Origin: Sipunculus nudus
Lineage: Eukaryota; Annelida; Sipuncula; Golfingiida; Sipunculidae
Reading direction: 5' to 3'
Assembly: GCA_026874595.1 (NCBI GenBank)
Contig: CM049318.1
Location: 45,800,456 to 45,864,455, forward strand
DNA: 64,000 nt
Both the position numbers and the translations under genes were made by a program. The stretch's first letter is position 1. Each line of letters starts with the position of its first letter. Below are positions 23,650-35,034 of the stretch, in pieces. A model generated the notes under the pieces. That model was not told the origin of the DNA and did no database searches. It worked only from the letters and a program-made list of their open reading frames with translations.

Positions 23650-25614
23650 ACAATGGTTCACAATGATTTCAACTCAAATTTCTTAGGAATGGTGTTGAAT
23701 TGATTTAACAGACATCAACTTGCCCAAAATGAAATTGCTGTTGATGTGGAAAATATGTCTTTACATTTCAACAACTAGGGAATTTCTAATTAAGAATTTA
23801 TGCAGATAATGCACAGGACATGAACTAGTTACTATTGGCCAGGGTCTCACACCAAGCTGCTTTATTTGAATATTTTGACAACAAACGCACGAGTTTCCAC
23901 CAGTTTACCATTTAATTATATGCATGCCAGTCATAAGGCTGCACGATGGTTGATAGCCGACAGTCGACAAATGGACAATAATACAGTAAGCTTATGAAGA
24001 ATTAAGTCGAGTAAACAGCATTTCTTCCCTAAAACTGTTAAAATAAACATCCAAAAACCATTTGTGAACATAATTAATGTGCATTTGCAATTATCAGGCG
24101 TGTTTTCCAGTTACTATCGTTCGAGGAAGTTGCTTTCTAATCGGTTCAACCAGTTTTCATGACGTTGATGTAATTCATCGTCCGCTCACATGCAAATGTT
24201 AACCTAGAACAGCACCAAATTTATACGATGGAATCATCCATGCCGTTACTATTGATGTTGTCCCTTTCAATCCTAAATATATCTAAACAATCTGTCCCGT
24301 CCATGGGAGGGAATTTCATTGTTCTTGCACGGACTTATCAGCGTTCTGACCGATTGCATTAATTTCAAGGAAAACTACGTCGTATAAGTCACGCCAGTTC
24401 ACGAACTTTTGCCGAGTGTTGCGTCAAGATATGACAGTTTTGCCTGATTCAATTTTAAAAAAAAATACGTCGTTATAAAAAAGGTTTCCGAGGTTGAAAC
24501 GTGCCAGGCCACATAAACGTTTGATTCTTTTGACACATGGAAACCCTGTAAGCTTTTCAGCAATTAATAGCTGACGTCCGACTGCCTAGTTACTCAGAAA
24601 TGTTAGGATATGAATTGTCTCTTGATTCTTTCGGTTGACCGTATCAACAGAGCTCTTATCTGGGTATCTCGGCTGTTATCGAGCCTCGCGTGTACAGTTG
24701 TTTGAGCCGAGGGGAATGATTGGCTAAGTTATAAGGTGAATGGCTGTTACGCCTTATGTACGACACCCCCTGGATATAACATCGTGCATTATTACTTTGG
24801 AAATGAAAGAAAAGCGGAGAAAATACGATGTGTCACCCCACAAGTCAATAGATCGTCCGTGAATATAAGTTTTAGCATGGCGGCCTCGCTGAAAAAAAAA
24901 ACATATACGCTCAAAATGTTGGCGGATAATCTTTCTCATCTTAAAATGTAAGCAATTAAATTGATCTTGCAGGGCGTGTCCCTTCTGAGTTTCTGCACTA
25001 ATCACTTGGGCAGACTTTATGAACATAATTTATCAACAATCTGAATGCAGAAAAAAATAGCAGACCTCTGTGTTTCAAGTTCGACGAGGGGGGAACAGAA
25101 ATTACTTGATATTTAATCTTTGTATTTTAAATCTACATACACGGAATATACTGAATGCACCGGGGGGGGGGGGGGGGGGGGGACGCTGGTCTATTCTGAG
25201 CACCGGCCGCTTTAAAAATACTGGGTAAAGTAATAGTTACATGCTAATTTGCTCTTTACGCGGCTGCAAAGACTCGCGGAGATCGCCGACCGGCATTTGC
25301 GATTTGTGAAAGATGTAAAAGTGCATTGTTCAGGGGATATTTAAATAATAATTATAATTAAACAGGAATACTACTTTAGTTTTTTGGCGTCCGTTTCTGG
25401 GGTTTTCAATCCTATGATAAGTGGCAGATTGCAACCAGCTACGAAAATGGGTGGGCCTGTTTATATAACAGTAGATGTATAAAATATTCAACTACCGTTC
25501 TTATGTAATATTTTGGCGTTAAGATGATGAATACACTGAATATATCGTTTGGATTAGTTATCATTTAATTCATACTTTAACACAATCATCATTTGGGCTC
25601 TTTTTCTTCCTAGT
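23650..25614. other. Low-copy stretch, nothing recognised
   Basis: Two kilobases without recognisable domains, repeats or long frames. The base composition is less repetitive than the flanks. A possible short 5' exon at 24877-24947 is discussed under findings. A G run lies at 25162-25182. Confidence 0.5.
25162..25182 (+). repeat. G homopolymer (21 G)
   Basis: An uninterrupted G run. Similar runs occur at 16232-16241, 35580-35591, 42753-42765, 42906-42915 and 43586-43603. Lengths are likely unreliable in an assembly. Confidence 0.9.
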
Positions 25615-25636
25615 ATCGCCGCGAACGTGCGGCGAT
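25615..25636. other. Perfect 8-bp stem hairpin
   Basis: ATCGCCGC, loop GAACGT, GCGGCGAT. It is isolated and GC-rich in AT-rich surroundings. No poly-U follows, so it is not a simple terminator; it may be an element end. Confidence 0.6.
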
Positions 25637-25744
25637 GTCAAACAAATGTGTCAATATCAGGGGCTTTTAAGGGAAAAATATTTGGAAAAATTCAATTTTC
25701 AGAGCGCCCGGAGCGCCATTTATGTCTATACAGTAGTTTTATGC

Positions 25745-26176
25745 CCGTCTATGACTGGACATATTATGGTATACCCTCCGTCCGTCATTCTGTCCGTCCA
25801 TTAACTTTAGGTCTCGCCGCAATAACTTACCGGGGCTTTGATATTCACGAAACTCACCATAACTACTTACCAATACATTATCTCGCCCAGGTTCGATTAT
25901 AGGAAAAATATTTAATAAAGTCAGATCAAGGTCACTAGGGTACTTTGTGGTGTCCACCGCTTACAAGGGATAAGATGAATTTTGATAATAAAACCACACT
26001 TTGGTGGTACCACCCTGAATGACAAAAAATCTGATGGATACTCCTATAACTCATGATGAGTATTAACCAATATAGTTTCTCACCTGAATTACATTCTCAG
26101 CAAACTCACACATATATAATTAGGTCAGAGGTCACAAATGTAATAGGCATTATGCACCATTTGCGGTGCTCTTGTT
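25745..26176 (+). repeat. Non-autonomous repeat ending in CTTGTT
   Basis: It starts with a CCGTCCGTC-type tract and carries AGGTCAGAGGTCA near 26127. It ends with a small hairpin GCACC-ATTTGC-GGTGC followed by TCTTGTT (about 26155-26176). It is the same family as 12539-13165, on the other side of the Helentron. Confidence 0.6.
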
Positions 26177-26324
26177 AATGTTCTAATTCTAGCATAATTC
26201 TGTCCTCAAGGTATGGAATGACATTATCTTGTTTCGGCTGTAGACGGAGAAAATCGACTTTTCAAACTGTAGACAAATGTATATATGAAATAATAATGCT
26301 ATATCAAAAAAGAAAGTCAGGCTG

Positions 26325-26410
26325 GTACCACGAAAGTGTGTGACCTCTGACCTCATTAAACATGCAAGGAATTTGCTGGAAATAAAACTTTGAGATATTA
26401 TATTGATTAA
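26325..26410 (-). repeat. Inverted fragment of the CTTGTT-ending repeat
   Basis: Read on the minus strand it gives TTTCCAGCAAATTCCTTGCA then TTTAATGAGGTCAGAGGTCA, matching the last unit of 12539-13165. Confidence 0.55.
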
Positions 26411-26429
26411 TATTTCAATTACTTTGACG

Positions 26430-27140
26430 TGTGCTAAGATACAAAATGTTTGTGCATAGAATAAGCAGAACGTTTTATAATTACCGCTGGAAAGTTCGGT
26501 TTCCTTTATTTCCAGGTTCCCATTGGGTATAATTACTGTTTAATAATGCAGTTTTTAGGGGATTTATTGCAGTCAATTCAGCAAAGCAATAAGAAACAAA
26601 GATACAAAAGTTCCATTGCTAGAGAAGATACTAGTTTTTGGATTAAAGTTAGTACACTGAAGAACAGTGACAATACCCAGACACAGCAATTAAGAATTTC
26701 CCCATATATTAAATTCTGGGGCAGTAATTAGAAATTGGAATAACGGGCCTTAACGAACTTAAACAAGTTAGCTGAAAAATAACACCTGATTTTAGAACAA
26801 TTAATTTCCCCTTTAATGTCATATTCCAACTCGTCCATCCCATTATGACCTCCTTTTTTGTTAGTCATTACAGGTTCATACTTCATTTCTATAGTTTCTT
26901 GTATATTTTCAAAAAAAAAGTTTTACTAATAATAACTGCAGTCTTTATTTATCCTGAGACGAGAGAATTTTTGAAAATCAGAAAAATGGTGTCGTCTGCA
27001 TATTGCACTAATTAATATTTCCTTTCTGCCGACTTAAAACCTATATATCCTTAATCTCATTTTTTTTCTAAAGTCTCTTCGCATAAGATAATTACGGGCC
27101 AACTGACACCCCTGTCGGACACCTCTTGATATTTAAAAAA
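26430..27140. other. Low-copy stretch, nothing recognised
   Basis: AT-rich, with one 61-codon frame at 26546-26731 that has no recognisable domain and no supporting context. Confidence 0.5.
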
Positions 27141-28398
27141 CTTCGTCAATATTGGTCCTATCTTCACACCTTAGGCTCACTTTCTTCATTTAAGTCATCT
27201 GGTCTCAATCTGGTGCCCCTTGGTCAGTATGTCCTTCTGTCTGTCAGTTGTCTGCAATTTTACCTGCTTACTGGTTCTTGTGTCTTATAGCATTCTACAG
27301 ACCAGAGTTTTGCAGGAATCCTTTTGAAACTGGTACATCTCATGCCTTTAACTAATATCTCAAAAACCTTTTTCTTTTTCCAGATATGGCCAATAGGGGG
27401 GCGCTGCAGTGGAACCAATCTAAGATATTTTTTTTGCCATATTTCCAAAACTATAAACGTGAATTATATACACTATTGCATTTTTTCTTCCTCTGAGCCT
27501 TCTTCATAGCCTGGTTTAGTCATCTGGTCTCAATCTTGTGTCACTTTGTCAGTGTGTCTGTCTGTTTGCCAGTTGTCCTCAAATTCGCCTTCTTGCTGGT
27601 TCAGGCGTGTCACATATAGCATTCTACAGGTCACAGTTTTGCAGGAATCCTTTTGAAACTCGTACATGCTATGTCTTACACTAATATCACGAAACCATTT
27701 GTCGTCTTCAGTATATGTCCGCTAAGGGGTGCTGCACTCGATCCTCCATTACCTATCATTTTTGGCCATATCTCCAAAACTATACTTCTGAATTATATTA
27801 GCTGTAGCTTATTCTCTTTCTTTGTCTTCTCCGTCACCTCGTTAAGTCGTCTTGTCTCAATACTGTGTCACTTTGTCAGTATTTCTGTCTGTTTGTCAAT
27901 TGTCCTCAATTGCGCCTGCTTGTTGGATCTTTCGCCTTACAGTAAGCAATGTTCAGGCTGCAGTTTTGCAAGAATCCTTTTTGAAATTGGTAAATCTTAT
28001 TTCCTACACTTATATCTCAAACGATTTTTTTATTAACGGGATATGGCCGCTATGGGACGCTGCGGTAGAACCTCCACACCATATTATTTTTTTGGTCATT
28101 TCTCTAAATCTATAAACCTAACCTACATTAACTATAGCTCATTTTGCTCTTCTTTACCTTCCCCACTTTTGTCTGGTAATCTGTTATCTCAGATGTGTTA
28201 GTATGTCTGTCTGTTCGTTTTTTGTTGTCAGCTTTGTCTGCTTGCTTGTTGTTTTGTCTGATATGTCATTCTACGGGTCACAACTTCACAGCAATCGCTT
28301 GGAGAGTCATTCAAATGATAGAAAACCGACAATGTGTTCTGTTTGTCCGTCTGTCTGTCATTTCAACTTTTGGCAAGCCCTCGACCTATGTTGTCTAG
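27141..28398 (+). mobile_element. HINE-like repeat, 3' part of a short-form unit
   Basis: Three to four ~335-bp internal repeats, with CTCF-like boxes near 27387 (GGCCAATAGGGGGGCGCTG), 27718 and 28046 (decayed). It ends in a decayed terminus (CGACC-TAT-GTTG, CTAG at 28395-28398). The 5' end is missing. Confidence 0.6.
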
Positions 28399-28985
28399 TT
28401 TGTCTGTTTGTCTGTCCACTCTCTACGGGTAACAATTTTACAGCAATAGCTTTGAAACTTACACAGCTGGTAGACAATCAAAAGTTCTGGAAGCCTGTTG
28501 TTTTTGGTCAATATAGGTCATAGGTCAAGTTTATCATAAAAATTAATTTTTTCGTCATATCTTCGTAAATATTGTTCCAATCTTCACAATCGTAGGCTCC
28601 ATTTCTTTCTCTGGGTCTTCTGTATAACCTATAAAGTTTAGTTACATAAACTATAGCTTATTTTCTTCCTCAGAGTCTTCTCCATAACCTGTTTAAGTCA
28701 TCTGGTTCATGTGTCTTACATATAACATTCTTCAGTCCTCAGTTTTGATGGAATCAGTGTGTAACTTATATATCGAATGTTATACAGATTTATGGAAGTT
28801 ATATGTGTATTGTCTAAAAAGGTCAAAGGGCATCAAAATGGTTCATGTCTTATTTTCTTCATAACTTTGTTAATATTGATCCTGTTTCCACAAACTTTGG
28901 CTTATTTTCTTCCTCTGCGACATTTCCCATTAATTATACTAACTTTACGTCATTTCCCACAAGCGCTCGACCTCTGATCATCTAG
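28399..28985 (+). mobile_element. HINE-like unit, 587-bp deleted form
   Basis: It begins TTTGTCTGTTTGTCTG directly after CTAG, has the CTACGGGTAACAATTTTACAG leader and GGTCA half-sites near 28518, then jumps to 3' sequence. It ends CGACC-TCT-GATCA/CTAG at 28970-28985, where the hairpin pairing is partly lost. Confidence 0.6.
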
Positions 28986-28989
28986 TTTG

Positions 28990-29155
28990 TTGCTTGCCGG
29001 AATCAAAGATTTCGGCAAGCATATTGGTCAGTCCCGTATGTTTATTGCTTGCCGGAATCAAATATTTCGGCAAGCATGTTGGTCAGTTGCGTATGTTAGT
29101 TGCTTGCCGGAATCAGAGATTTCAGCAAGTATGTTGATGACCCGCGTATGTTTAT
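28990..29155 (+). repeat. Three tandem copies of the HINE 5' end hairpin
   Basis: TTGCTTGCCGGAATC / ATTTCGGCAAGCA modules start at 28990, 29045 and 29100 (period 55). Each stem is retained with small changes and is followed by GTTGGTCAGT(C/T)(C/G)CGTATG. Confidence 0.85.
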
Positions 29156-30524
29156 TTGTCTGTCTGTCTGTATGTCCGCGCTCTATGTGCCAAAATTTTG
29201 CATCAACCGCTCTGAAATTTATAGAATTAGTTCGGTTCACTTCAGAGCCTACTGTTTTTGGTCAGGATCGGTCAAAGGTAAAGGTCAGGGTAACTGAAAA
29301 ACCTTAAAACGGTTTTTTCCTCATATCTTAGTTAACATTTATCGTAGCCACATAAACTGCACTTCGTTTTTCTTCTAATTGCTTGGCCTTTCCTCCAGTG
29401 ACATAATTGTCCCAGTCTGTTGTAAGCATGGGTGCTTTTTTAGGGAAAAAAATTCACAAAATTTTAATTTATTTTAACTTTTCCATTTTTTTAGCCAGAG
29501 ACGTCTGATTTTTTGCATTAGGTAGTATTCAATATCACAAAGTACCAAGTCTCATAGAATCTCGTGCCAATTGTCGTCAAACTAGATATTTCGAGATTCC
29601 ATTAAATTTGACCTGGAAATCGCCATTTTTTAACTATGACTTTGAAATTGATATATTTTATGTTATTTCAAAATATTTCGTAATTATTGTTTTCGTTTTT
29701 TTTTTGGAAATAGCCACCAGGGAGCGTTGTACCTGAAACACAGTAACATATCATTTTTCTGCAATATCTAAATAAATTTTAAAAGTGAAACAATTTTTAT
29801 TGTCTTTTCTGAAACTAGGATCATTGGACTATTCCTGCACACATGCAGCCTTTTGCTGCCGTTATCATGGTAACCAAATTTTGGGGTAATACTTGGTAAT
29901 CTGAAAATAATTAGTTTTTTTTTGCTTCTATCTCTGTTGATATTTATACTACAAGGGTCAAGTTTTCTGCATGAGGTAGCATTCCCTTGGTTCTAAGTCA
30001 GTCAATTGCACGTCTCGTAGAATCTCGCTCTGTTTTTCCGTCAAACGAGAAATTACGAGATTTTGTAGAAATGCTGATAACTCGATCACGTTTTAGATTA
30101 AAGAGTAGCAGTTTTCAGCATCTGGTAGCCTTAACATGATAAAAATGAAATCTCGCCAAATCTTGCGTCATCTCCCTTTAAACGAGGATATTTGGGATTT
30201 CGAACCAATGACTATATCTCGGTCATTTTAATGCAAGAGATTTTATTTTTTTATTGTTCAAGAATCATTTGACTAGTGCTAAGTGATATAAATGCATATA
30301 TGGTGCATATATCTCGCATCTTTTTTTCGTCAAACGAGAACAGTGGACCATTTAAACAAATGCCTATAATGCTGTCATTTTTACACTTCAGACATATAGT
30401 TTTCAGCATTTGACAGCGTCTGACACTCTCGGTCACATTATGTGATTATATTGTTAATCTCGTCAAATCTCGCCTCGTTTTTCATCAAATGATAAAGATA
30501 TATCCAGTTGCCGTGAGCACAAGT

Positions 30525-31110
30525 GGCTTCAGGTTGGCGTTTCGTCAGATGGCGCTGCATCAATCATTATTTTGCCATATCTCCAAAACTATAGACAGTG
30601 TTGAAACATTGATTGCAGCACCTGAACTAGATTTAATGTGTTTATCCTCGTGGGGACTCTATCAGATTCTGCAGGGGTTAAATTTTAATTATACATGAAA
30701 TATATATATGATAAAAAAAATAAAATATATCTAAACTTTATTTTTTCCTTTAAGAAAATAGCCGGCAGATGGCGCTGCAGCAATCATTTTTGTGCCAAAT
30801 CTCCAAAATTATAGACAGTGTCACAACATTGATTGCAGCATCTGAAACTAGATTTAATGTGTTTATCTTCGTGGGGACTCTGTCAAATTCTGCAGGTGTT
30901 AAATTTTATTCATACATGAAATATATATATATGATAAAAAAAATAAAATATCTCTAAACTTTATTTTTTCCTTTAAGAAAATAGCCGGCAGATGGCGCTG
31001 CAGCAATCATTTTTGTGCCAAATCTCCAAAATTATAGACAGTGTCACAACATTGATTGCAGCATCTGAAACTAGATTTAATGCGTTTATCCTCGTTGGAA
31101 CTCTGTCATA
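30525..31110 (+). repeat. ~222-bp tandem repeat with CAGATGGCGCTGCA box
   Basis: The box (G/C)CAGATGGCGCTGCAGCAATC recurs near 30548, 30767 and 30991. Each copy is followed by ATTGATTGCAGCA(T/C)CTGAA and ATGAAATATATATATGAT. Copies two and three are nearly identical. Confidence 0.85.
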
Positions 31111-31456
31111 TTCTTCCATTACCATGGTGACCTAATATAGGTTACAATTCTTGATATTCCAAATATGAAGAATTATTCTTATAGACTGTGGCTTATTTTA
31201 TTCATTCTTTCCGTTCTCTATGGCATGTGTCATGGCCCTCACTTGGAGTTGTTTCGTCTGTCTGTCTGTCTACTCATCTTCGACTCTTGAAAATCAGCCA
31301 AACCACATAAAGATGTGCTTCTGTTACTCCCATGACAGGGTTTGTTCATTTGATCAGATCCAAATGTTCCCTGTCTGTCTGCCTAGTAAATGTCCTTCTG
31401 TTTTGCTGTCTTATTTCCGGCCACCTCCGGCAAGCGTCCGATCTCTGGTCGTCTAG

Positions 31457-32480
31457 TCTGTCTGTCTGTCTGTCTGTCTATCCGTGCTCTACAGGTCGCA
31501 ATTTTGCACCAATCGTTTTCAAGCTTACAGGTCTGATAGAAAACCAAATCTACTAGAATGCTTTTGCTTTCAGTCTAAATAGGTCAAAGGTCAAGGTCTG
31601 TGTTGCCAAAAGTATACAAAACAGTTTTTAGTTCATATCTTTGTCACTGTTAATCGTATCTACTTCAACGTAGCTTATTTTAATCGTCATTCCTAGGCCT
31701 TTCTTCTGGTGTGTAAAAGACTCAAATTTGCCGTAACCATGGTTACGTGTTTAATGGGAAAAATCATGATATTCGAAAATAAATGGTCTTATTTTTCTAA
31801 CTTTGTCAGTTTTAAAGCTAGAGAGGTCTAGTTTTTTTTTTGCATCAGGTAGCAATCAGGTTCTAAAAGATTTTTATTAAAAGTCTCGCAATATCTCGTC
31901 AAACGAGATATTTCCAGATTTCATTCATCTTGCCCTGGAGGCCACAGTGTTACGGGAATCTTCTTGAAACTTGTCAGTTATCCTAAAACACACCTGCTTG
32001 CTAGTTCTTGCATCTCACTTATAGCAATCAACAAGCCACAGATTTGGAGGAATCCTTTTGAAACTAGGACATATTATGTCATACACTAATATCACGAAAC
32101 GCATATGTCGTATTCAGGATATGTCCGCTAGAGAGCGCTACAGTCGAACCTCCCCAATATATCATTATTTGGCCATATTTCAAAAACTATAAACCTCAAT
32201 AACATAAATTAAAACTTATTTTCTTCCTCTGAATCTTTCCCATAACCAAGTCATCTGTGTCAATCTTGTCTCACATTGTCTGTATGTCTGTCTGTTCGTC
32301 TTCTGTTGTCAGCTTTGTCTTCTTGCTTGTTCTTTTGTCTCATATGTCATTCTACGGGCCATATCTTCTCAGCGATGACCCTGAGAGTCATTCCATTGAT
32401 AGAAAACCGACAGTTTGTTCCTTCTGTCCGTCTGTTTATCATTTCGAATTCCGGCAAGCGTTCGACCTATGGTCGTCTAG
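31457..32480 (+). mobile_element. HINE-like repeat unit, short form
   Basis: A unit of about 1.0 kb between CTAG termini, ending CGACC-TAT-GGTCG/CTAG at 32463-32480. It has a TCTG tract at the start, half-sites near 31582-31600, an X-box-like site near 31735, the TCTCGTCAAACGAGA hairpin near 31894 and a decayed CTCF-like box near 32124. Confidence 0.65.
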
Positions 32481-34349
32481 TTTGTCTGTTTGTCTGTTTT
32501 GGTGCTCTACAAACCTCAATTTTTAAGCAATCGCTCTGAAACTTACAAAAAAAAATTGAATCTATAACCCTCGGTGCCTATTATTATTTGCAATGATTGG
32601 TCAAGGTTAAAGGTCAGGTTCACCTGAAAACCGTAACACGAATTTTGTTTCATATCTTTGTAAAAAATAATTGTAGCTGCTTAATCTGTAGCTCATTTAA
32701 TTCTTTATTCTGTTGCCTTTCTAGATGCTACAAAATTCTGCCGTAACCATTGTTACGTATTTCTGAGGAAATATCATGAAATTGTTTTTCGTAACTTTTC
32801 TATTTTTAAAGCTAACGAGGTCAGTTTTTTTTGGCGTTAGGTAATATTTAATGAATTATATATGATACAATTACAAGTCTCGCAGAATCTCGCACCATTT
32901 CTCGTCAAACGAGATTTTTCGATATTTCATCAAATACGACCTTGAGGTCGCAAGTTTTGAACAATGGCTTTTAATATGAAATATTTTGCGTTTATTTATA
33001 AACATATCGAAATTGTTTTATCATTTTTTAAATGGCCACCACGAGGCATGGTACCTGAAACACTGTAACATATCATTTTTCTGAAATATCTAAAAATAAT
33101 ATTATATATGCCACAATTTTATTGTCATATATAAAACAAGGATCATTGGCTTATTCCTGCGCACTTGTAGCCATGTGTTGCCGTTACCATGGTTAAATAA
33201 TTTTGCGGTAAATCTTGACAATATTAAAATATGGAGATATTTGCTTCTATCTCTGTTATTATATTAGCTAGAAAGGTCTAGTTTTTTGCATGATGTTACA
33301 TATCATTCTTTTCAAGACATTCAGTTGCAATTCTCATCAAATATAGCTCGATTTGCCGTCAAACGAGGAATTACGATATTTTAAAGAAATGCTTATAACT
33401 CGATCTCGTTTGATGCTAAAAAAGAGTAGTTTTAGAAATTTGGTAGCATTTCAGAAACTTACCATAATAAAATTGCAAATCTCGCCAAATATCGTATGAT
33501 CTCCCGCAAAACGAGGAAATACAAGTTTTCGAACAAATGTCTATATCTCGGTCATTTTTATGCTAAAGATTTTATTTTTTTTATTGTTTAGGAATCTTTT
33601 GACTGGTTTAAATGGCAAAAATCGCATATCTCGTCATATCTCGCACCGTTTTTTTGTCAAACGAGAACATGGGACCATTCAAAGAAATGCCTATAATTCT
33701 GCAAATCTAGTGCTGAAGACCTGTAGTTTTCAGCATTTGATAAAGTCTGATACTCTCAAATAATGAAAGCACATCCCATGGCCGTGACCATAAGTGGCGG
33801 CTGTGGGTAATAGTAAATGTCGCGAAAGGGATTGCATTTAACACTTGGAACAACGCTCTATGGGTGTTCGATGGTCCGTGAAGAAGACTTCTATCGCGGC
33901 ATTTTTCTCTTCTTTGAGTGTTGGTCCGTAAGTTTTACAGAACAGCGCCAACCCCTTGTCACGAGCACCAACTGTAATGCCCCTGACGCCATAGATGTCC
34001 CTTCTCGCCAAATATCGCATCATATCTCGTCAATTGAGAAAAAGCGAATTTCACATAATTGCATATAACTCGGCGACTGTCAAAGCTAAACAGGTCTAGT
34101 TTTCGGCATTTCGTAATATTTGGCCAGCTTGAAATGACAGAACTGCATACCACGCCAAATCCAAATCTCGCACCATATCTCGCCAAACTAGAAAAAAAAA
34201 GATTTCACAGAAATGCTTAAACGTATTATTCGTGTCTGCTCCCCCACAACATTGCTCATTCGTATGTCTGTTTCTACATCCCCTCTCTGTTTGTCTGTCT
34301 GTCTGTATTATTATATTTCCAGCAAGTGAGTGACCTCTGGTCATCTTGT
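32481..34349 (+). mobile_element. HINE-like repeat unit, long form, diverged
   Basis: Ends TGACC-TCT-GGTCA then CTTG instead of CTAG (34331-34348). It carries the GCCGTGACCATAAGTGGC phrase near 33781, followed by a cassette unlike the one at 3310-3620. Hairpins and X-box-like sites recur. Confidence 0.6.
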
Positions 34350-35034
34350 TTGTCTTTTTATGTCAGGCTGTGGACTCTCTACAGGCCACAATTTTGCAGC
34401 AATCGGCTTGAAACTTACAGGGTTGTTTGACAATCCAAAGTGAAGGCCGTCTATTGTTTTTGGTTAACATCGCATCAAGGTCAAGGCCAAGGTCACAAAA
34501 AGTATGCAATACAATTTTTGCTCGATAACTTTGTAACAAATGGTTGTAGCCACTTAAACCATAGCTTGTTTTATACCTCATTCCGTGGCCTTTTTTTCTA
34601 ATGTGTAGTTGACTGAAATCTGCAGTTACCATGGTTACGCATTTTTGGGTTTATAAATATTCAACATTTGCAACATTTTCTATCTTTGTCAATGATTTAG
34701 CTAGTGAGGTCTGGTTTTAATTTTTCGGTAGCTTATGGCTTGCTTGACATGATTAAAATGCTTATAACTTGGCGACTTTTTAAGTTGGACAGGTTTATAT
34801 TTCGGCATCTCGTAACATTTGGCCAGCTTGATATGATAATACTGCAGGTCTCGCCAAATCTCGTACCATATCTCGCCAAACAAGAAAAAAAGATTTCACA
34901 AAAAATGCTTATGACTCGGCGACTTTTAAAATAAGATCGGTCTGGTTTCCGGCATTCGTAACACTTGGTTAGCTTATATGACAGAAGTACAAATCACGCC
35001 AAATCTCGCACCATATCTCGTCAAACGAGTAAAA

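Larger units (their letters stand above)
28986..31456 (+). mobile_element. HINE-like repeat unit, long form
   Basis: A 2.5-kb relative of 1943-5755. It starts with three tandem 5'-end modules, then GGTCA half-sites (29274-29292), TCTCGTCAAACGAGA-type hairpins, CTCF-like boxes and the phrase GCCGTGAGCACAAGTGGC near 30510. The ORF-bearing cassette seen at 3310-3620 is absent here. It ends CGATC-TCT-GGTCG/CTAG at 31439-31456. Confidence 0.65.

Noticed and set aside
25615-25636. Rho-independent terminator
   Set aside because: No T-run follows and the DNA is eukaryotic.
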